Positions 16,938 to 24,813 of a DNA stretch of 48,273 nucleotides are shown here, one piece after another. Source of the stretch: an uncultured Prevotella sp. (GTDB lineage: Bacteria; Bacteroidota; Bacteroidia; Bacteroidales; Bacteroidaceae); contig CALUGU010000008.1 of assembly GCA_944320255.1 (NCBI GenBank), forward strand, positions 1 to 48,273. The letters are read 5' to 3'. The notes beneath the pieces are model-generated. The model saw nothing but the letters and a program-made list of their open reading frames with translations. It had not been told where the DNA came from and did not search any database. How positions within the stretch are numbered: position 1 is the first letter of the stretch; the number at the start of each line of letters is the position of its first letter. Made by a program: the position numbers and the translations under genes.

Positions 16938-19289
16938 ATGAGAAAACTTTACTTTACGCTATTTCTATTCTTAGTCTGCGCCGTTGCGGCCAACGCCGGC
17001 CCTGTTACTGTTGAACAGGCAAAACAGACGGCCTTGCGCCATATCCTCGGCAAGACGACAAGGATGTACGGCAACGGCAAAACGGCAGACAACACTGTCA
17101 CCCTGACACTGGCGAAGACCGCCACACAGGCATCGGCCGGCGACACGGGGACTCCGCTTTACTACATTTTCAACCGTGAAGGCGACGCCGGAATGATTGT
17201 CGTTGCCGGCGACGACCGCATGCGACCGATACTCGCCTATACGGAGAAAGGACGGTACAGCGACACTGACGTCAGCCCGGCCTTGGCTTGGTGGCTTGAC
17301 GCCATCGCCAAGACGGCGGAAAGCGTGGCACAAGGGACGGCCACACAGGCCTACATACAGGCCAAGGCGGCCACAGGCAAGGCCGTCACGCCGCTGATAC
17401 AAACCCAATGGAACCAAGGCGAGCCATACAACTTGCTCTGTCCCGACGACAATGCGCACGGAGGGAAAAGCGTTACCGGCTGCGTAGCCACGGCGATGGC
17501 GCAGATAATGTATTACTGGCGTTACCCCGAACGGGGCAAAGGCACCGTAAAATACACAACGGTAACGCATGGCTGGAACTTCAATGAAAACCTTGAAAAC
17601 TATCCCTTCGAGTACGACAAGATGCTCCCCTACTACGCCGGCGGAGAAAGCGCGGAGGCGCAAATGGCCGTGGCGCGCCTTATGTACGCCTGCGGCGTGG
17701 CCGTAGGGATGGACTATTGCTATTATGGTTCGGGCGGAGGCGTAACGCCGGAGATATTAACAAACCACTTCGGATACGACAAAGCGTGCGTTGCTTACTA
17801 CCGCCAAGACTTCACGGTTGCAGAATGGGACAACATTATAAGAACCGAACTTGACAACGGCAGACCTGTGTTGTACAGCGGAAGCAGTATGTCTGTAGGT
17901 CATTTGTTCATCTGCGACGGATACGATTCAGACGGTCTTTACCACATAAACTGGGGCTGGAGCGGTGCTTACGACGGTTGGTTCGACCTCACATCGTTAG
18001 TTCCTACGGGCATTCCGGGCGAAGGTTACAATATCGGGCAAAACATTATCTGCGGCATACAACCCGACACGGGTGCGCCGCAACCTGCCAAAGAGACTTA
18101 CTTCACTTACGAATCGCTCACTGCGAACATGACTATCGCATACGTAACAGGCGGAGAAATACCTTTGACTATTAACAAATTATACACCATAAACGGAAAA
18201 TTCGAAGGCTATTTCGGCGTCGCCTTGTACGATGAAAGCGGCAACCCTGTGGCAGGGCAATGCTCCGTTCAAACATCACTTGAAGAGAATTACGGGTTCA
18301 ACGAATGGAAATTCAATTTCAAATTGCCTCTGAACTTGCCTGACGGGACATACGCCATGCGCCCGGTTTACGGCCTGACGCAGGATGATTACAAGCCTAT
18401 GGTGCCCTCGTCATCCAACAGCGACGCATACATCGTGGTTAAAGTTAGCAACGGCATTGTATTCCTGTCCGCCCCGGAACCAATCACTTACGAGCTATCA
18501 ATAACCAGCGGGACCGAGGTTAATGGCGGTTCGGCATACGCCGGGCACACAGCAGACATCACGTTCAATATTAAGAACAGCGGCCCGGAGTTCAACCAAA
18601 TAGTCTATTTGCGTGACAAGTCGGACGGACAGATGCTTTTCTTTGACAACTTCGTTATCGAAGAAGGTGAGACAAAGGCAATGACGGCACGCATATTGAT
18701 ACCCGACAACACTGTGAAAGAGGAAATAGACGTGTATTACAACGACCCCGTTAGCGGGCAGGAAAGCATTATTGGCACACTGAATTTTGATGTCTCAATA
18801 CCCGCCGAAGGTGCTCCTATGCTCACGCTTGACGATATGCAGCTTATCACCCCTGAGGTTGCGCATGACGGCGAAGTGGTTTACACGGCCACAATATCCA
18901 ACTCTGGTGGTTTCTACGACAACGATCTTGCAGCCTTATTGTCAATTAACGGAATGCAGATGTATGAATATCGTGATTTCGCAATCAACAAGGGAGAGAC
19001 CAAGACATTAACAATCTCAATGGAAATAGACTGGTTCCTCGACTACGTTGGTGTAAAAGAAGGCAATGGGGAAGTATCGCTGGGTTACTTTAACGACGAC
19101 GTTGAAATTGTAGAATTTGAACGTCGGTTGCCTTTCAAAATAGTCGAAACGTCTGGAATTGCGAACGTTGAGACCGAGAAAAAGCCATTAAGAATATACA
19201 GCATCAACGGTTTGTATATGGGGACGGACGCTACAAAGCTGCCAAAAGGCATTTACATACGCGGCGGTAAGAAGTTCGTGGTGAGATGA
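16938..19289 (+). CDS. Secreted C10-family (streptopain-like) cysteine protease with C-terminal sorting-like tail
   Basis: 783 aa. Signal peptide about 1-20 (MRKLYFTLFLFLVCAVAANA). The pro/inhibitor domain spans about 21-130, including the YYIFNREGDAGMIVVAGDDR stretch. The peptidase domain spans about 140-370: catalytic Cys is C182 in VTGCVATAMAQIMYYW and catalytic His is H322 in GHLFICDGY, followed by YHINWGWSG. Two Ig-like modules follow (about 520-740). The last about 45 residues (RIYSINGLYMGT, LPKGIYIRGGKKFVVR) resemble the short type IX sorting domain of Prevotella secreted proteins. Export by the T9SS cluster at 30238-36317 is inferred. The family includes SpeB, interpain and periodontain. 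Confidence 0.92.
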   Translation: MRKLYFTLFLFLVCAVAANAGPVTVEQAKQTALRHILGKTTRMYGNGKTADNTVTLTLAKTATQASAGDTGTPLYYIFNREGDAGMIVVAGDDRMRPILAYTEKGRYSDTDVSPALAWWLDAIAKTAESVAQGTATQAYIQAKAATGKAVTPLIQTQWNQGEPYNLLCPDDNAHGGKSVTGCVATAMAQIMYYWRYPERGKGTVKYTTVTHGWNFNENLENYPFEYDKMLPYYAGGESAEAQMAVARLMYACGVAVGMDYCYYGSGGGVTPEILTNHFGYDKACVAYYRQDFTVAEWDNIIRTELDNGRPVLYSGSSMSVGHLFICDGYDSDGLYHINWGWSGAYDGWFDLTSLVPTGIPGEGYNIGQNIICGIQPDTGAPQPAKETYFTYESLTANMTIAYVTGGEIPLTINKLYTINGKFEGYFGVALYDESGNPVAGQCSVQTSLEENYGFNEWKFNFKLPLNLPDGTYAMRPVYGLTQDDYKPMVPSSSNSDAYIVVKVSNGIVFLSAPEPITYELSITSGTEVNGGSAYAGHTADITFNIKNSGPEFNQIVYLRDKSDGQMLFFDNFVIEEGETKAMTARILIPDNTVKEEIDVYYNDPVSGQESIIGTLNFDVSIPAEGAPMLTLDDMQLITPEVAHDGEVVYTATISNSGGFYDNDLAALLSINGMQMYEYRDFAINKGETKTLTISMEIDWFLDYVGVKEGNGEVSLGYFNDDVEIVEFERRLPFKIVETSGIANVETEKKPLRIYSINGLYMGTDATKLPKGIYIRGGKKFVVR

Positions 19290-19311
19290 CAAACCACCGC
19301 AGGCGTATAAA

Positions 19312-19351
19312 TAAGGCGCGGAATGCTCGACAACAAGCATTCCGCGCCTTA
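19312..19351. terminator. Bidirectional terminator between C10 protease and kdtA
   Basis: TAAGGCGCGGAATGCT pairs perfectly with AGCATTCCGCGCCTTA around an 8-base loop, followed by AT-rich sequence on both sides. It serves two convergent genes. Confidence 0.85.
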
Positions 19352-19415
19352 ATATTTTACATTCATCAGACTATTGGGAGATTATAATCCAAGGCCGATA
19401 AAACCAGGTTCCAAG

Positions 19416-20633
19416 TTAAAGTCCGACTGCCTCCAGTATCTTGCCGGTGGCTCCCGCCTTTTCCGCAACATATCCGGCGGCCTTGTCGCCGTCGTGGCGT
19501 ATGGCGGAAGCGTCGGTGACGTAAGTGTTCATAACGGCCTCGAACTGGCTGTACGAGTCAACCTCAAGGCCGCCGCCGGAGGCCAGCAGGTCTTGCGCTT
19601 CTTGGAAACGCTTGTTGTTCGGGCCGAAGATTACGGGCATTCCCCACACCGCAGCCTCAAGCACATTGTGTATCCCGACGCCGAAACCGCCGCCGACGTA
19701 GGCCACGTCGCCGTAGCCGTAGATGCTCGAAAGCAGTCCGAAGCAGTCTATTATCAGGCAGTCGGCACGGCGCGCGCTGTCTTCCGTCGCCTCGGTGTAG
19801 CGCACGGCGGTCCGGCGCAGCTTGCCGAGTATCTGGCGGATGTGGTCGTCGCCGATGACGTGGGGCGCGATGATGAGCTTCCAGTCGCGGTGCTCGTTGA
19901 AGTAGTTGATGAAGATGTCCTCGTCGGGAGGCCAGCTGCTGCCGGCGACGAACACCTTGCAGTCCTGCCTGAAGGCCTCAACCAGGGGCAGGTGCTTGGC
20001 TTGTCCCTTGATTTGCAACACCCGGTCGAAGCGCGTGTCGCCGGTGATGTCAACGTCGGTGATGCCCAGCGTGGCGAGCAGGCGTCGGCTCTCGTCGTTC
20101 TGGACGAAGAAGCGCGTGAAGCATTTAAGCACGTTAGCGTAGGTCTTGCCGTACCAGCGGAAGAACACCTGGCCATCGCGGAAAATGCTGCTGACGCTGT
20201 AGACGGGTACGCCGCGCCGCTTGAGGATGTGCAGGTAGTTCCACCAGAACTCGTACTTGATGAAGAACGCCATTTCGGGATGCACCAGGCTGAGGAACTT
20301 GCGCGCGCCGAAGTAAGTGTCAAGAGGCAGGTAACACACGATGTCGGCGCCCTCGTAATTCTTCCTTACCTCGTAACCCGACGGCGAGAAGAACGTCAGC
20401 AGTATCTTATATTCAGGATGTTCGGCGCGCAGGCGTTCGATGATGGGGCGGCCTTGCTCGAACTCTCCGAGCGAGGCTGCGTGGAACCAGACGTAGCGTT
20501 GGCCGCCATCGACTTCGCGGCGGAGCACGCGGAACGCCTCGCGTCCTCCCTTCCACATCTTCCGCGCCTTAGGGTTGAACAGCGAGGCGACGGCCACGCC
20601 GAGGGTGTAAAGGCTTATTATGAGTTGGTACAT
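19416..20633 (-). CDS. waaA: 3-deoxy-D-manno-octulosonic acid transferase (Kdo transferase)
   Basis: Adds Kdo to lipid A at the inner membrane in LPS synthesis (also called KdtA). It is 405 aa. The N-terminal anchor is MYQLIISLYTLGVAVASLF. WFHAASLGEFEQ (about 49-60) contains the conserved catalytic Glu. KYEFWWNYL and VSSIFRDGQ are family motifs, and the C-terminal half holds the GT-B nucleotide-binding region (GFGVGIHNVLEAAVWGMPVI). It lies just downstream of gltX and is separated from it by an AATTAAG palindrome. Whether it adds one or more Kdo residues cannot be read from the sequence. Confidence 0.92.
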   Translation of the reverse strand: MYQLIISLYTLGVAVASLFNPKARKMWKGGREAFRVLRREVDGGQRYVWFHAASLGEFEQGRPIIERLRAEHPEYKILLTFFSPSGYEVRKNYEGADIVCYLPLDTYFGARKFLSLVHPEMAFFIKYEFWWNYLHILKRRGVPVYSVSSIFRDGQVFFRWYGKTYANVLKCFTRFFVQNDESRRLLATLGITDVDITGDTRFDRVLQIKGQAKHLPLVEAFRQDCKVFVAGSSWPPDEDIFINYFNEHRDWKLIIAPHVIGDDHIRQILGKLRRTAVRYTEATEDSARRADCLIIDCFGLLSSIYGYGDVAYVGGGFGVGIHNVLEAAVWGMPVIFGPNNKRFQEAQDLLASGGGLEVDSYSQFEAVMNTYVTDASAIRHDGDKAAGYVAEKAGATGKILEAVGL

Positions 20634-20654
20634 TTCAATAACGAAGGGGTGTTA

Positions 20655-20749
20655 AATTAAGAGGTAAGAGTTAAGAATTAAGAAAATATGCAGCGTGGCG
20701 ACAACCTGCAAAACATATTTTCTTAATTCTTAACTCTTAATTTTTAATT
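20655..20749. terminator. Imperfect 36-bp AATTAAG palindrome after gltX
   Basis: 20655-20690 pairs with 20714-20749 with about three mismatches near the outer end. The right arm contains the last codons and TAA stop of gltX (20744-20746). The left arm ends 22 bases from the kdtA start codon. It may act as a terminator or attenuator between gltX and kdtA. Confidence 0.7.
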
Positions 20750-22264
20750 CTTTATCGTCTCGATGGCCTTGCGCAGGCGGCGCAGGGTTTCCTCCTTGCC
20801 GAGGAAGGCGGATATGTCGAACATTCCGGGGCCCTTGCCTATGCCCACGAGGGCGAGGCGGAAGGCGTTCATCACGTCGCCGAGCTTGTAGCCCTTGTCC
20901 TCAACCCATGCCATGACGACGCGCTCCTGGTTCTCCAGAGAGAAGTCGTCGAGGCTTTCGAGCAGGTCGGCCAGCTCGCCCATGACGCGCGGCGAGTCTT
21001 CCTTCCAACGCTTGCGCACGGTCTTCTCGTCGTATTCCGTGGGCGGAATGAAGAAGAACGAGCACAGCGGCCACAGCTCGCGCACGAAGTCTACGCGGTC
21101 TTTCATCATGTGAACGACCTGCCTTACGCGCTCCATAGGCTCGTCAACGCCGTTGCCGGCCACTATCGGGGCGAACAGGCGGGCTATCTCGTCGTCGCTC
21201 TTGCGGAGGATGTATTCGTGGTTGAACCATACGGCCTTCTTGTAATCGAACTTCGCGCCGGCCTTGCTGCACTTTGCGATGTCGAACTGTTCAACAAGCT
21301 CGTCGAGCGTGAAAAGCTCCTGCTCCGTGCCGGGGTTCCAGCCGAGGAGGGCGAGGAAGTTGACCACCGCTTCGGGGAAGTAGCCCTGCTCGCGGAAGCC
21401 GTTGCTCACTTCGCCGGTCTTGGGGTCGTGCCATTCGAGGGGGAACACGGGGAAACCGAGGCGGTCGCCGTCGCGCTTGCTCAGCTTGCCCTTGCCGTCA
21501 GGCTTGAGGAGCAGCGGCAGGTGGGCGAACTGCGGCATTGTGTCTTCCCATCCGAAGGCGCGGTAGAGCAGCACGTGGAGCGGCGCGCTGGGCAGCCACT
21601 CCTCGCCGCGGATGACGTGGGTTATCTGCATGAGGTGGTCGTCAACGATGTTCGCCAGATGGTACGTGGGCAGCTCGTCGGCGCTCTTGTAGAGAACCTT
21701 GTCGTCGAGGATGTCGCTTTTTATCACCACGTCGCCGCGGATGAGGTCGTACACGTGGACGTCTTCGCCCGGCTCCACCTTGAACCTCACCACGTATTGC
21801 GCGCCGTCGGCTATCAGGGCGTCAACGTCGGCCTTGGCCATGGTGAGCGAGTTGCGCATCATTGAGCGCGTGCGGGCGTCATACTGGAAGTTCTTTATCT
21901 CCTGACGCTTGGCCTCAAGCTCCTCCGGGGTGTCGAAGGCGATGTACGCCTTGCCGCCGTCGAGCAGCTGCTCCACATATTTTTTATATATGCCGCGACG
22001 CTCGCTCTGCCGGTAGGGGCCGTATTCGCCGCCGAAGCTGACGCCTTCGTCGAACTTTATGCCCAGCCAGCGGAACGACTCTATGATATATTCCTCCGCC
22101 CCAGGGACGAAGCGGTTAGAGTCAGTGTCTTCAATCCTGAACACCATCTCGCCGCCCCTCTGGCGGGCGAAAAGGTAATTGTACAACGCCGTGCGCACCC
22201 CGCCGATGTGCAGGGCGCCCGTAGGACTTGGCGCGAAACGCACCCTTACTTTTCTTTCTGCCAT
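20744..22264 (-). CDS. gltX: Glutamyl-tRNA synthetase
   Basis: Charges tRNA-Glu with glutamate. It is 506 aa from ATG 22264 ([16 protein letters not shown]); a longer frame to 22411 runs into repeat DNA. The class I signatures are ALHIGG (17-22, HIGH motif) and KLSKR (about 260-264, KMSKS motif). The length fits the family. The last codons are part of the palindrome at 20655-20749. Its upstream region is shared with the divergent 7TM-HD gene and contains dispersed element copy 4. Confidence 0.95.
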   Translation of the reverse strand: MAERKVRVRFAPSPTGALHIGGVRTALYNYLFARQRGGEMVFRIEDTDSNRFVPGAEEYIIESFRWLGIKFDEGVSFGGEYGPYRQSERRGIYKKYVEQLLDGGKAYIAFDTPEELEAKRQEIKNFQYDARTRSMMRNSLTMAKADVDALIADGAQYVVRFKVEPGEDVHVYDLIRGDVVIKSDILDDKVLYKSADELPTYHLANIVDDHLMQITHVIRGEEWLPSAPLHVLLYRAFGWEDTMPQFAHLPLLLKPDGKGKLSKRDGDRLGFPVFPLEWHDPKTGEVSNGFREQGYFPEAVVNFLALLGWNPGTEQELFTLDELVEQFDIAKCSKAGAKFDYKKAVWFNHEYILRKSDDEIARLFAPIVAGNGVDEPMERVRQVVHMMKDRVDFVRELWPLCSFFFIPPTEYDEKTVRKRWKEDSPRVMGELADLLESLDDFSLENQERVVMAWVEDKGYKLGDVMNAFRLALVGIGKGPGMFDISAFLGKEETLRRLRKAIETIKN

Positions 22265-22390
22265 TTTATTATAATGTAGATAGGTTCTGTTTTTTAGTTT
22301 ACGGGCAGTCGGCGGCCCTCTAACGGGGCGGCACAGGATGTCCGCTTGCGCGCTCCCCGTCCGGTCAATCTGGCCTGCTCGCCACGCCGC

Positions 22391-22518
22391 GCGTAACCAC
22401 CTGACTGCCAAGGGATTACGAACAGCATTGCAAAAAGCCGTCTTTTAGCGTGCAAAAGACCGTCTTTTACAATGCGAAAAGCCATCTTTCGCAATGCGAA
22501 AAGCCGTCTTTCGCAAAC
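22391..22518. repeat. Dispersed AAAAGACGGC palindromic element, copy 4
   Basis: It begins GCGTAACCACCTGACTGCCA, then carries four alternating copies: AAAAAGCCGTCTTTTAGC, GCAAAAGACCGTCTTTTACA, GCGAAAAGCCATCTTTCGCA and GCGAAAAGCCGTCTTTCGCA. It lies between the divergent gltX and 7TM-HD genes. The rest of 22265-22657 has no gene; a TATTTTTG box at 22594-22601 could start the 7TM-HD transcript. Confidence 0.8.
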
Positions 22519-22657
22519 CGCCCGCGCATCTCCTGCCACGCCGCCGACGGCGGCCGGCACTGCGACTGCTTAATTTTTTGTGCAAATTTACAATATTTTT
22601 GGTAATTTGGCGTGTTTTTTTCGTATTTTCGCAGGGCAATGTACAATACCAAGCAAA

Positions 22658-24727
22658 ATGATTAATTTCTACAAGACAAGCCGCAACAACACCACACGCT
22701 GGATGATGTGCGTAGTGCTGCTTATCGTCACGGTGGCGGTGACGGTGTTCTTCCTGCCACGCAACAGCGGGCCGCAGTTCCGCTACGACGTCGGCAAGCC
22801 GTGGATGTACAGTTCGCTGATAGCCAAGTTCGACTTCCCAATCTACAAGACCGAGGAGACCATCAAGGAAGAGCAGGACAGCATAGCGGAGGCCTTCGAG
22901 CCTTACTACAACTACAACGCCGCCGTGGAAGCGGAGCAGGTGAAACGCTTCACCGACACTTACAAGGCGGGCATTCCGGGCCTGCCTTACGACTACGTTG
23001 AGACGATAGCCGACCGCCTGCACCGCCTCTACCAAGCCGGCGTGATGAACGCGCCCGAATATTCGGAGATAAGCCGCGACACGCTCAACATGATAAGGAT
23101 AGTGAACGGCAAGAAGGCCACGAGCGTGGAGATTACGTGCGTCTACTCCACTATGACGGCTTACGAACGCCTGTTCTCCGACCCGAAGCTCGCCGCGCAG
23201 CGGCAGACGCTGCAACGGTGCAACCTGAACGAGTACATACAGCCCAACCTGGTTTACGACGAGGAGCGCAGCGAGACCGAACTGAGCGACATCCTCAGCG
23301 GAATACCGCTCGCAAGCGGAATGGTGCTAAGCGGACAGAAAATCATCGACCGCGGCGAAATCGTTGACAGCGACACTTACAGGGTGCTCAACTCGTTCGA
23401 GCGCGAGACAAAACGGCGCAGCGCCAGCGTCAGCGCGGTGCCATCGACGATAGCCGGACAGATACTGTTCGTGGGCACTCTGGTCATCCTTTTCACCACT
23501 TACCTGCGCCTGTTCCGCAAAGACTACTTCGAGAAACCGCGCAGCGTAATCATGCTTTACACCATGATTACGGTCTTCCCCGTGCTCGTCTCGCTGATGA
23601 TAAGCCACAACGTGCTCAGCGTCTACATACTGCCGTTCGCCATCGCGCCGATATTCATCCGCGTGTTCCTCGACTCGCGCACGGCCTTCACGGCGCATGT
23701 CACGATGGTGCTGATATGCGCCGCCGCCGTGAAATACCAGTACGAGTTCATCATCGTGCAGCTCGCCGCCGGCCTGATAGCCATCTACTCGCTCCGCGAA
23801 CTGTCGCAGAGAGCCGAGATTTTCAAGACCGCGCTGCTCGTCACCGTAGGCTGCTCGGCCATGTATTTCGCCCTGCAACTGATGCAAGACAACAGCATCA
23901 CGACGATGGACCACAGCATGTACAAGTACTTCATAGCCAACGGCGTGCTGCTGTTGTTCGCCTACCCGCTGATGCTTGTCGTGGAAAAGACCTTCGGCTT
24001 CACGTCGAACGTCACCCTCATAGAGCTGTCGAACACCAACAAGAAACTGCTGCGCAACCTCAGCGAGGTGGCTCCCGGCACGTTCCAACACTCCGTAATG
24101 GTGGGCAACCTGGCGGCGGAAATAGCCAACAAGATAGGCGCGAAGGCCCAGCTCGTGCGCACGGGGGCGATGTACCACGACATCGGAAAGATGAAAAACC
24201 CGGCTTTTTTCACTGAAAACCAGATGGGAGGGGCCAATCCTTTGGACGCAATGACGCGCATAGACGCGGCCCAAGTGGTGATAAGCCACGTCACCGAAGG
24301 ACTCAAAATGGCGGAGAAATTCAACCTGCCCGGCGTCATAAAGGACTTCATAAAGACGCACCACGGCACGGGAAAAACCAAGTATTTCTACATATCTTAC
24401 AAGAACGAGCACCCCGACGAGCCTGTTGACGACACGCTCTTCACCTACCCCGGCCCCGACCCTTTCACCCGCGAGCAGGCCATCCTGATGATGGCGGACA
24501 CCGTGGAGGCCGCCGCCCGTTCGCTGAAAGAGTACACAGAGGAGAGCATATCCAACCTCGTCAACAAGCTGATTGACGGCCAGGTGGACGACGGTTTCTT
24601 CAAGACGTGCCCCATAACGTTCCACGACATCGCCGTGGCTAAGCAGGTGTTGGCAGACCGCTTGAAAGCAATCTACCACACGCGGACAAGTTATCCGGAG
24701 CTGAAAAAGGAAGGGGAAAAGAATTAA
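22658..24727 (+). CDS. pgpH: 7TM-HD domain phosphohydrolase, PgpH-like (c-di-AMP phosphodiesterase family)
   Basis: Membrane phosphodiesterase; characterised PgpH proteins hydrolyse cyclic di-AMP. It is 689 aa from ATG 22658 (MINFYKTSRNN). One N-terminal membrane segment (about 15-33) is followed by an extracytoplasmic 7TMR-HDED region (about 40-260), a block of about seven membrane segments (about 265-460) and a cytoplasmic HD domain. The HD motif is MYHDIGKMKNP with H507 and D508, and the partner histidines include TFQHSVMVGNL and KTHHGTG. The stop codon lies inside a palindrome shared with the convergent priA. The activity is assigned from the family. Confidence 0.88.
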   Translation: MINFYKTSRNNTTRWMMCVVLLIVTVAVTVFFLPRNSGPQFRYDVGKPWMYSSLIAKFDFPIYKTEETIKEEQDSIAEAFEPYYNYNAAVEAEQVKRFTDTYKAGIPGLPYDYVETIADRLHRLYQAGVMNAPEYSEISRDTLNMIRIVNGKKATSVEITCVYSTMTAYERLFSDPKLAAQRQTLQRCNLNEYIQPNLVYDEERSETELSDILSGIPLASGMVLSGQKIIDRGEIVDSDTYRVLNSFERETKRRSASVSAVPSTIAGQILFVGTLVILFTTYLRLFRKDYFEKPRSVIMLYTMITVFPVLVSLMISHNVLSVYILPFAIAPIFIRVFLDSRTAFTAHVTMVLICAAAVKYQYEFIIVQLAAGLIAIYSLRELSQRAEIFKTALLVTVGCSAMYFALQLMQDNSITTMDHSMYKYFIANGVLLLFAYPLMLVVEKTFGFTSNVTLIELSNTNKKLLRNLSEVAPGTFQHSVMVGNLAAEIANKIGAKAQLVRTGAMYHDIGKMKNPAFFTENQMGGANPLDAMTRIDAAQVVISHVTEGLKMAEKFNLPGVIKDFIKTHHGTGKTKYFYISYKNEHPDEPVDDTLFTYPGPDPFTREQAILMMADTVEAAARSLKEYTEESISNLVNKLIDGQVDDGFFKTCPITFHDIAVAKQVLADRLKAIYHTRTSYPELKKEGEKN

Positions 24728-24813
24728 AAGTTAAGAGTCAAGAATTAAGAAAAATACCCTTTTGCAATATTTACAGGTATTTTTCTTAATTCTTGACTCT
24801 TAACTTTTAACTT
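24722..24813. terminator. 37-bp palindrome spanning both stop codons of convergent genes
   Basis: 24722-24758 pairs with 24776-24812 with one mismatch. The repeated unit is AAGTTAAGAGTCAAGAATTAAG. The TAA of the 7TM-HD gene (24725-24727) is in the left arm and the TAA of priA (24812-24814) abuts the right arm. It is probably a bidirectional terminator. Confidence 0.8.

Noticed and set aside
19374..20660. 428-codon plus-strand open frame
   Set aside because: Antisense shadow of kdtA; the translation has no recognisable domain and kdtA is clear on the other strand.
22265..22411. N-terminal extension of gltX
   Set aside because: The added residues precede the conserved [16 protein letters not shown] start and run towards repeat DNA.
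23327..24679. 450-codon minus-strand open frame
   Set aside because: Antisense of the 7TM-HD gene, rich in His/Arg/Val/Glu as expected from GC-rich antisense frames.
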